In this document: piece by piece, positions 58,321 to 64,000 of the stretch
How positions within the stretch are numbered: the stretch's first letter is position 1
Layout of the letters: every line of letters begins with the position of its first letter
Assembly: GCF_900114645.1 (NCBI RefSeq)
Contig: NZ_FOTR01000009.1
Location: 152,221 to 216,220 of the forward strand
Direction of reading: 5' to 3'
DNA: 64,000 nucleotides
Source of the DNA: Gracilibacillus orientalis
GTDB lineage: Bacteria > Bacillota > Bacilli > Bacillales > Amphibacillaceae
Position numbers and translations under genes: made by a program
Notes under the pieces: model-generated
Seen by the model: only the letters and a program-made list of their open reading frames with translations
Database searches by the model: none
What the model was told of the DNA's origin: nothing

Positions 58321-58374
58321 TCCTTATGAAATAGTTAGCAATGAACAATCTCATTAATGAGGAGGGGGATTATC

Positions 58375-59283
58375 ATGAGTCAAACTTCTAACCCAACACA
58401 GCAAAGGACATTTGCACAAAAATTCAGAAAAAACTATATTGGTTGGCTTTTTATCATTTTATCTGTATTGGGAATTTCTCTTTTTTATTTTTACCCAATG
58501 GTTCAGGCGCTTTTATTATCTTTACAATCAGGTATGGGCTCGACCCTGGAGTACGTCGGTTTAGATAACTATGTAAGATTATTTAATGATCCGACTTTTA
58601 TTACTGCTTTAACAAATACGATATTATATCTGTTAATACAAGTCCCCGTTATGATTGTTTTAGCATTAATATTTTCCGTGTTATTAAATGATCCTACATT
58701 GAAATTTAAAGGTTTTTTCCGAACTGCAATCTTTTTACCGGCTGTTACTTCCCTTGTAGCATATGCAGTTATTTTTAAATATTTATTCGGTAATGATGGT
58801 TTAGTTAATGATTTTTTGCTGAATATGAATTTGGTTTCTGAACCACTCAATTGGCTTTCTGATCCATTCTTAGCCAAAATAACCATCATTATAGCCATCA
58901 CATGGAGATGGACCGGTTACAATATGATTTTCTATCTATCCGCTTTGCAGAATGTTGATAAATCCATGTATGAAGCATCCAAAATTGATGGTGCTTCTGC
59001 TATACAACAGTTTTTCTTTATTACGATACCTTTATTAAAACCAATCATTTTATTTACTTCCATAGTATCAACCATTGGTACTTTACAGTTATTTGATGAA
59101 GTAATGAATATTACAAGTGGTGGGCCTGGTAACGCCACTATGACTATTTCAATGTATATTTATAACTTATCGTTTGAGTATACACCAGACTTTGGATATG
59201 CAGCTACAGTATCTTATGTCATTTTGATCTTAGTTGTCATCCTATCCTTTATTCAATTTAGAGTGGCAGGTGATCGAGATTGA
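58375..59283 (+). CDS. Sugar ABC transporter permease, MalF/UgpA type
   Basis: 302 aa with six membrane segments. EAA docking loop: MYEASKIDGASAIQQFFFI followed by TIPLLKPI. The frame begins 6 codons earlier, but GGAGGGGG precedes the ATG at 58375. Its stop overlaps the next start by four bases (TTGA). Forms the importer channel with the following permease. Confidence 0.92.
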   Translation: MSQTSNPTQQRTFAQKFRKNYIGWLFIILSVLGISLFYFYPMVQALLLSLQSGMGSTLEYVGLDNYVRLFNDPTFITALTNTILYLLIQVPVMIVLALIFSVLLNDPTLKFKGFFRTAIFLPAVTSLVAYAVIFKYLFGNDGLVNDFLLNMNLVSEPLNWLSDPFLAKITIIIAITWRWTGYNMIFYLSALQNVDKSMYEASKIDGASAIQQFFFITIPLLKPIILFTSIVSTIGTLQLFDEVMNITSGGPGNATMTISMYIYNLSFEYTPDFGYAATVSYVILILVVILSFIQFRVAGDRD

Positions 59284-60107
59284 AACAGATAAAACGAGTT
59301 TTTACTTACCTATTTTTAAGTGTAGCGGCTCTAGTGTCTATTTTTCCTTTTATATGGATGTTAATAAGTATGACAAACAAATCGGTTGATGTAACAAGTG
59401 GCCGATTGATTCCCGGTACTCATTTTATTGAGAACTTAAACAAACTACTGGATCAGACACAAATTGGTATAGCGTTATGGAATTCATTTTTAATAGCCGT
59501 TATCACGACTGTTTTAACACTATTAATTGGTTCTTTAGCTGGATATGGTTTTGAAATTTATCGATCAAAAGGTAAAGATATATTATTTAATATTTTGATT
59601 TTGTCGATGATGATTCCATTTGCTGCGATTATGATTCCATTGTATCGTTTGTTCGGACAGATATCTGCTGATGCCCCATTGATCGGTTTGGATACATTAG
59701 CAGCAGCCTTCCTACCGACCATTATTACAGCATTTTTCATTTTCTTCTTCAGACAGAATACGAAAATGTTTGCGAAAGAGTTAGTAGAGGCAGGGAGAAT
59801 CGATGGTTTGGGTGAATGGGGCATCTTTTTCCGAATTTATATGCCTACGATGAAAACAACCTATGCAGCAGCAGCTATTATTGCATTTATGAATAGCTGG
59901 AATAACTATCTATGGCCATTAGTTGTACTTCAATCACCAGAAAAGCAAACCATACCGTTGTTGATTTCCAACTTAGGTGCAGGATACACGCCTGACTATG
60001 GAGTGATTATGACAGCTATCGTCATTGCTACGCTCCCTACAGCTCTTGTGTTCTTCTTAATGCAGAGACACTTTGTTGCTGGTATGATGGGCTCTGTAAA
60101 AGGATAA
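59280..60107 (+). CDS. Sugar ABC transporter permease, MalG type (TTG start)
   Basis: 275 aa, six membrane segments, EAA loop VEAGRIDGLGEWGIFFRIY followed by MPTMK, and the MalG-like C-terminus QRHFVAGMMGSVKG. Translation most likely starts at TTG 59280, in a TTGA overlap with the preceding stop, with AGGTGAT as ribosome site; later Met codons would remove the first membrane helix. No ATP-binding protein follows, so a shared MsmX-type ATPase is expected. Confidence 0.9.
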   Translation: MKQIKRVFTYLFLSVAALVSIFPFIWMLISMTNKSVDVTSGRLIPGTHFIENLNKLLDQTQIGIALWNSFLIAVITTVLTLLIGSLAGYGFEIYRSKGKDILFNILILSMMIPFAAIMIPLYRLFGQISADAPLIGLDTLAAAFLPTIITAFFIFFFRQNTKMFAKELVEAGRIDGLGEWGIFFRIYMPTMKTTYAAAAIIAFMNSWNNYLWPLVVLQSPEKQTIPLLISNLGAGYTPDYGVIMTAIVIATLPTALVFFLMQRHFVAGMMGSVKG

Positions 60108-60241
60108 AGAATAAAGTCAATAGGAATATGCAGCCAAAGGAGCCAGCCATTACCTGGTGATGCCACAATAGTAGCAAAAATTGTAGCAGCGAAAGTGGTG
60201 TCCGGAGGATGTATTATTATTTAGTTTTTTTCTTAAACATC

Positions 60242-60276
60242 AAAAAAAGCATTCTTTAACGAGAATGCTTTTTTGA
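60242..60276 (+). terminator. Terminator of the ABC importer operon
   Basis: AAAAAAGCATTCT and AGAATGCTTTTTT with a short loop, 135 bp after the last permease. The stretch between holds no gene I can support. Confidence 0.88.
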
Positions 60277-60484
60277 ATGACTTTTTTAGTACGAGAGAAA
60301 AAGATATCTTCCTCAGATTCACATATTTATAGAAGAAGCCCCCTTTTTTATACCAACACTTTCAATGACAATTATACGAAGAATCGTGTTTTCAGTGAAA
60401 TCCACATTTTCATTTGATGTAGTAACTATCACTGATAATTAATCCAGAACACCTAAGAAATATAACAAGAATTAAAAGTTTCAA

Positions 60485-60722
60485 AGTTATGATTAAGCCT
60501 TTTCTGCCATCAAAATGGTTAATGGTATTAGCTCTCGCCCTAGTCCTATTACAAACTGGTCTATCCTTGATAATACCTTGGAGAAGATTGAATACAGTGT
60601 ATCTCCCATCCTTCACTAATACCTGGTACAACCGTCCGGCCGCCTTCAAAACCTGCGCCTTAGCAATCACCGGAGGTTGGTTGGCGTCTATGACTGTATA
60701 CTTGTTTCGCATGTTATGCTGT
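60485..60722 (+). pseudogene. Degraded N-terminal fragment of an ABC exporter (ATPase-permease type)
   Basis: The frame from 60489 reads MIKPFLPSKWLMVLALALVLLQTG, which resembles the first membrane helix of multidrug ABC exporters, and later ALAITGGWLASMTVYLFRM, resembling the loop and second helix, but the middle is out of register and the rest of the protein is absent. It ends where the adenine deaminase gene ends. I read this as a remnant; a small real membrane protein is less likely. Confidence 0.35.
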
Positions 60723-60731
60723 CCCGGTTAC

Positions 60732-62492
60732 TTATCCTTTCACTACATCCATTAATTCAAATTTCGTTACATCGACCAAACCTCGGTTGGAGATTCGTAT
60801 TTCCGGGATAACTGGTAAGGCAATAAGTGAAAATGTCATGAATGGGGCATGAATCGTACAACCTAATTGCTGCCACGCTTTTTCTAGTGCTCTAACTTGT
60901 TCGACTACTATTTCAATTGGTTGATCAGACATTAAGCCCGCTATCGGCATCGGAACATGTGCCAACACTTCACCATCTTCCACGACAATCATACCACCAC
61001 CTGATTCTGCTAGCTGATTGGCAGCAAAAGCCATATCTTGCTGATTAACACCCATCACTAATAAATTATGGCTATCGTGTGCTACTGTTGAAGCAACAGC
61101 ACCTGACTTCAAACCAAAACCTTGAGCAAATGCTAATGAAATCTGACCAGTACCATTATGACGCTCAACACAAGCAAGCTGTACAATATCTTGTTCTAAA
61201 TCCGTATTGATCAGATGATCTGTTACGGGCAAAGTCGCTGTCATTTTTGCTGTTCGTGCATTATTTTCCATAATCCGAATACCGTTAATCTCAACCTGCC
61301 CTTTTTGTTCTGTAGATATATTAAAATCATCAGGCTGTAATGCACGTTGTAATTTCACCGTATCTCTAGCATGCTCAGGATATTTATAAGCTGGTATTTC
61401 TTTTACTAGCTCTTGATCGGAAACAATCATTTCACCATTCGTTATCACCGTAGATGCATCAACATCAGCTAAATCATCCAGCAAAATAATATCAGCTATT
61501 TTGCCTGGTGTAATGCTGCCAAACTGCTTATCGATATGAAAATAACGCGCTACATTGATCGTAGCCATTTGAATTGCTACCACAGGATCAACGCCTTCTT
61601 CAATCGCACGACGTACAACATGGTTCAGCTGCCCTTTTTCTACTAAGGTTTCCGGATATATATCATCCGTTACCAACGATACATTAGAAGAATCAATTCC
61701 TTCTTCTGTAATGATTTTGATTACTTCTTTGACATCCTGCCAAGCAGATCCTTCACGTATCATAATATGCATACCTAAACGGGCCTTTTCCAATGCTTGT
61801 TCTTTTGCCACCGTTTCATGACAGGAATCAACACCAGAAGCAATATAAGCTTGGAGCATGCCGTTTGATCCATCTGGAAAGTGTCCGGTTACAATTTTGT
61901 CGGCTTTCATCGTTGCTTCTATTTCATTGATCATCTTCGAGTCATTATAGACAACACCAGGAAAGTTCATTACTTCACCTAAGCCGATAACGTCTTCCCA
62001 TTTTAATCCCTCTTCAATATCTTCCTCATTTAAATTTGCACCGGCATCTTCGAGGTCATTAGTGGCAGGGACACAGGAAGGAAAAGTAGTAAAAACCTTT
62101 AATGGTAACCTTTTGCCTTCTTCATGCATTAATCTTACACCTTCCGTACCGAGTACATTAGCAATTTCATGTGGGTCCATTACTATCGCAGTTGTCCCTT
62201 TTTTTAAGGCAGCTTTGGCAAATTCAGTAACGGATAACATGGTACTTTCCACGTGCATATGCCCATCCATCAACCCTGGAGCCACATATTTGCCTGTTGC
62301 GTCTACTACATTTGTTCCAGGCCCGATTAAATGATCTGTCTTCCCTATCGATGCAATCCGGTCACCTTTTACCGCAATATCTACATTGTTTTGTAATTCT
62401 CTAGTCATCACATTAACTAATGTTCCATTTTGTATCACTAGGTCTGCATATGCCTCTCCTAGTGCTACTTTTCTCAATAATGCTCTACTCAT
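60732..62492 (-). CDS. ade: Adenine deaminase
   Basis: 586 aa amidohydrolase that converts adenine to hypoxanthine and ammonia for purine salvage. Metal-site motifs: GLMDGHMHVESTML, DPHEIANVLG, TGHFPDGSNGMLQAYIASG, VDSCHETV and VTDDIYPETL; C-terminal domain with AQGFGLKSGAVASTVAHDSHNLLV. AGAGAGGAG precedes the ATG. Single gene with its own promoter (62599-62628); no purine riboswitch or clear PurR box is visible upstream. Confidence 0.95.
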   Translation of the reverse strand: MSRALLRKVALGEAYADLVIQNGTLVNVMTRELQNNVDIAVKGDRIASIGKTDHLIGPGTNVVDATGKYVAPGLMDGHMHVESTMLSVTEFAKAALKKGTTAIVMDPHEIANVLGTEGVRLMHEEGKRLPLKVFTTFPSCVPATNDLEDAGANLNEEDIEEGLKWEDVIGLGEVMNFPGVVYNDSKMINEIEATMKADKIVTGHFPDGSNGMLQAYIASGVDSCHETVAKEQALEKARLGMHIMIREGSAWQDVKEVIKIITEEGIDSSNVSLVTDDIYPETLVEKGQLNHVVRRAIEEGVDPVVAIQMATINVARYFHIDKQFGSITPGKIADIILLDDLADVDASTVITNGEMIVSDQELVKEIPAYKYPEHARDTVKLQRALQPDDFNISTEQKGQVEINGIRIMENNARTAKMTATLPVTDHLINTDLEQDIVQLACVERHNGTGQISLAFAQGFGLKSGAVASTVAHDSHNLLVMGVNQQDMAFAANQLAESGGGMIVVEDGEVLAHVPMPIAGLMSDQPIEIVVEQVRALEKAWQQLGCTIHAPFMTFSLIALPVIPEIRISNRGLVDVTKFELMDVVKG

Positions 62493-62598
62493 TACCGATT
62501 CTCCTCTCTATATGTTGAAAGTTACTATATGGCAAAATTACCGCACAATTTACGGTCGCGCTTATACCCTACGGTTTGGACTTATACATGTTTTCACT

Positions 62599-62628
62599 AT
62601 CTTACGACTGAAACGGTTTTACAGTCAA
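62599..62628 (-). promoter_or_regulatory. Promoter of the adenine deaminase gene
   Basis: TTGACT (62628-62623), an 18-nt spacer and TAAGAT (62604-62599). Confidence 0.6.
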
Positions 62629-62649
62629 TGTTTTTCTTTTCTGAACAGT

Positions 62650-62678
62650 GTGACAGTATGGTAAAATGTAAATATACT
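62650..62678 (+). promoter_or_regulatory. Promoter of the DUF624 gene
   Basis: GTGACA (62650-62655), a 17-nt spacer and TATACT (62673-62678), 20 bp before the start codon; divergent from the ade promoter. Confidence 0.6.
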
Positions 62679-62698
62679 ATGACGCTAGGGGAGAAAGT

Positions 62699-63322
62699 AT
62701 GCGCAATTCATTATTTGGAGCAACAGAATGGATCACCAGATTCGCTTATGTCAACATTTTATGGATGGCTTTTACAATAGTCGGGCTCGTTATTTTTGGA
62801 TTTTTTCCTGCAACTGTTGCAATGTTTACCTTGATAAGACAATGGATTATAGGTAATACGGAAGAACCTGTTTTTGCAACATTTTGGAATACATATAAAA
62901 AGGAATTTTTAAGAAGTAACCTATTTGGATTGGTTTTTTATCTTATTGGTCTATTATTTTATATTAATCTCCAATTCATGGACATGACTCAGGGTGGTTT
63001 TTATGACATTATAAAAATTCCTTTATATGTTTTTATGTTAGCGATTTCGTTAACTTTACTTTATGTCATACCAACTTATGTTCACTTTGAACTACGATTT
63101 ATCGATGTTTGGAAAAATGCATTTCTAGTCATGATGATTCATCCGTTTCACAATATATCCATGGTACTTGGATCGGCAGCTGTCATATATGTAATGTGGT
63201 TGTTTCCCGGTTCTTTATTCTTCTTTGGCGGAAGTTTAGCAGGATATATTATTATGGGTACGTGCTATCATGCCTTTAAAAAAGTTGAAACAAAAAAAGA
63301 ACAAATAGCAAAAAACAATTGA
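62699..63322 (+). CDS. DUF624 (YesL-type) membrane protein
   Basis: 207 aa with about five membrane segments. The DUF624 pattern is seen in NILWMAFTIVGLVIFGFFPATVAMF followed by VFATFWNTYKKEFLRSN and the late FRFIDVWKNAF-like LRFIDVWKNAFLVMM. Such proteins usually sit with YesM/YesN two-component systems and sugar ABC importers, as this one does at a distance of about 2.6 kb; their role is unknown. GGGGAGA precedes the ATG. Own promoter and terminator. Confidence 0.85.
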   Translation: MRNSLFGATEWITRFAYVNILWMAFTIVGLVIFGFFPATVAMFTLIRQWIIGNTEEPVFATFWNTYKKEFLRSNLFGLVFYLIGLLFYINLQFMDMTQGGFYDIIKIPLYVFMLAISLTLLYVIPTYVHFELRFIDVWKNAFLVMMIHPFHNISMVLGSAAVIYVMWLFPGSLFFFGGSLAGYIIMGTCYHAFKKVETKKEQIAKNN

Positions 63323-63349
63323 CCATTTCATCAGGTCAATTGTTTTTTA
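63311..63349 (+). terminator. Terminator of the DUF624 gene
   Basis: AACAATTGACC and GGTCAATTGTT around a 8-nt loop, followed by T6; it overlaps the last codons and stop. Confidence 0.85.
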
Positions 63350-63424
63350 ATAGAAATGTATATAAATGTTCAGACAAAACATAAATTGCGAAATAACTTT
63401 TGTGTTTTATCTGAACATTTTGTT

Positions 63425-63699
63425 GGAGATGCGTACTAATCCAACTCTGCGGAAAAACACTCCCTTTCCGTGGGGAACGCTTCAGCCTCCTCGCGAGCAA
63501 ATAACGCTCACTGCGGGGTCTTCAGACTGTTCCTTTCCCACAGGAGTGTCGTATTTTTCCGCAGCTTCGTATGGTTTTCTGATTAAGTGAGAAGAAATCC
63601 ACGAGATGTATATTCCATGGATTTTATCCTTTCAATCATCAGAAATTCATTATTAGCGGAGGTAGAATACGGAGACTCCTATGGGAACAGCACGAGGCG
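63425..63699. repeat. Dispersed palindromic repeat B, copy 3
   Basis: Core 63447-63564 with ends CTGCGGAAAAA and TTTTTCCGCAG, inner arms ACACTCCCTTTCCGTGGG and CCCACAGGAGTGT; the centre differs from copy 1 (GCCTCCTCGCGAGCAAATAA). The right flank AAGTGAGAAGAAATCCA and AGCGGAGGTAGAATAC match copy 1. It is cut on its right side by the IS256-family end. Confidence 0.8.
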
Positions 63700-64000
63700 G
63701 ATTAAGTCCATATAATTGTGTAAAAAGAAAAGTCATTATTAATTCCTCATGATACAATGTTTTCAACCACGATAAACAAAGAGGAGGAATTAATAATGAC
63801 CCAATTACATTTTAACCTAAACATGGAGGAATTAAAAGATTCCGTGATGAACTCTAATATGGAGGCAGTGGTGAAGTCCTCCATGGTTCTGATTTTGAAT
63901 GAGTATATGAAAAAAGAACGGGATGCCTATTTAAAAGTAGATCATTATGAACGATCAGAAGAACGTCAAGATCAACGAAATGGCTACTATGACCGACATT
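63700..64000 (+). mobile_element. IS256-family insertion sequence, left end
   Basis: Left terminal repeat GATTAAGTCCATATAATTGT then GTAAAAAG matches the IS256-type end (GATAAAGTCCGTATAATTGT...). The transposase gene begins 96 bp inside. The right end and target duplication lie outside the window. Confidence 0.88.
63796..64000 (+). CDS. IS256-family transposase (partial, N-terminus only)
   Basis: 68 codons visible, starting MTQLHFNLNMEELKDSVMNS and continuing SSMVLILNEYMKKERDAYL, with the RQDQRNGYYDR segment typical of the IS256 N-terminal DNA-binding region. The DDE catalytic part lies past the window edge. AGGAGG precedes the ATG. The frame is open, so nothing suggests the copy is inactive. 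Confidence 0.92.
   Translation, partial: MTQLHFNLNMEELKDSVMNSNMEAVVKSSMVLILNEYMKKERDAYLKVDHYERSEERQDQRNGYYDRH

Noticed and set aside
60108..60240. Open stretch after the last permease stop reading KSIGICSQRSQ and PGDATIVAKIVAAKVVSGGC
   Set aside because: No start codon or ribosome site and no family I recognise; not enough to call a gene.
60410..60712. 100-codon minus-strand frame next to ade
   Set aside because: No ribosome site, odd composition, and the opposite strand shows ABC exporter remnants instead.
62493..62698. Purine riboswitch or PurR box before ade
   Set aside because: Neither the conserved purine aptamer loops nor CGAA-type PurR boxes are visible; only ordinary promoter elements.

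Overview
The window looks like chromosome from a low-GC Gram-positive of the Bacillaceae, probably a salt-tolerant Oceanobacillus/Gracilibacillus-type organism. The support is the AT-rich sequence with AGGAGG ribosome sites, T-box and SAM-I leaders, CcpA (cre) sites, an LPXTG wall protein, a LysM-3D cell-wall protein, YunD/YerD/YitJ-type proteins and acidic secreted proteins. The genus is an inference from protein character, not a database match. I see no tRNA, rRNA or CRISPR.

Layout. (1) 1-4.2 kb: start of a trp operon (trpE-trpG-trpD, minus strand, trpD cut by the window edge) behind two tandem Trp-specific T-box leaders; upstream lies a stand-alone C-terminal domain of archaeal-type 3-dehydroquinate synthase II and a 39-aa small ORF. 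(2) 4.2-10.2 kb: Gfo/Idh/MocA oxidoreductase, LysM-3D protein, YunD-type 5'-nucleotidase, nitroreductase. A four-repeat PhoP box lies between yunD and a candidate small RNA. (3) 10.3-14.7 kb: SAM-I riboswitch, yitJ-type gene and metE. (4) 14.8-23 kb: a TRAP transporter (dctPQM) with two XylR-like operators and a cre around its promoter, then a 1559-aa wall-anchored nuclease/5'-nucleotidase (YhcR type) with its own PhoP box. (5) 23-28.3 kb: Leloir genes galK, galE, galT (class II), galM. (6) 28.3-31.5 kb: class II ribonucleotide reductase nrdJ with paired NrdR boxes, split by a 462-nt group I intron that carries a decayed endonuclease-like ORF.

(7) 31.8-38.5 kb: operon iclR-dgoD-dgoK-dgoA-lacZ, joining galactonate (De Ley-Doudoroff) breakdown to a GH2 beta-galactosidase. 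(8) 39.2-45.9 kb: galactan utilisation operon (binding protein, two permeases, GH53 endo-galactanase without signal peptide, GH42 beta-galactosidase). (9) 46.2-53.2 kb: AlkC-type DNA glycosylase, AraC and ROK regulators, YerD-type glutamate-synthase-like protein, aldo/keto reductase plus NAD-dependent epimerase. (10) 53.4-60.1 kb: YesN/YesM-type two-component system followed by a CcpA-controlled sugar ABC importer without its own ATPase. (11) 60.4-64 kb: remnant of an ABC exporter, adenine deaminase, a DUF624/YesL-type membrane protein, and the left end of an IS256-family element.

Several gene sets converge on galactose: galactan is cut and imported, beta-galactosides are hydrolysed by GH42 and GH2 enzymes, and galactose can enter the Leloir genes, while galactonate enters the KDPGal route. 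Intergenic spaces hold at least three families of dispersed palindromic repeats (called A, B and C here) that account for nearly all the long gaps. Starts were chosen by ribosome-binding site and family length, and often differ from the longest open frame.
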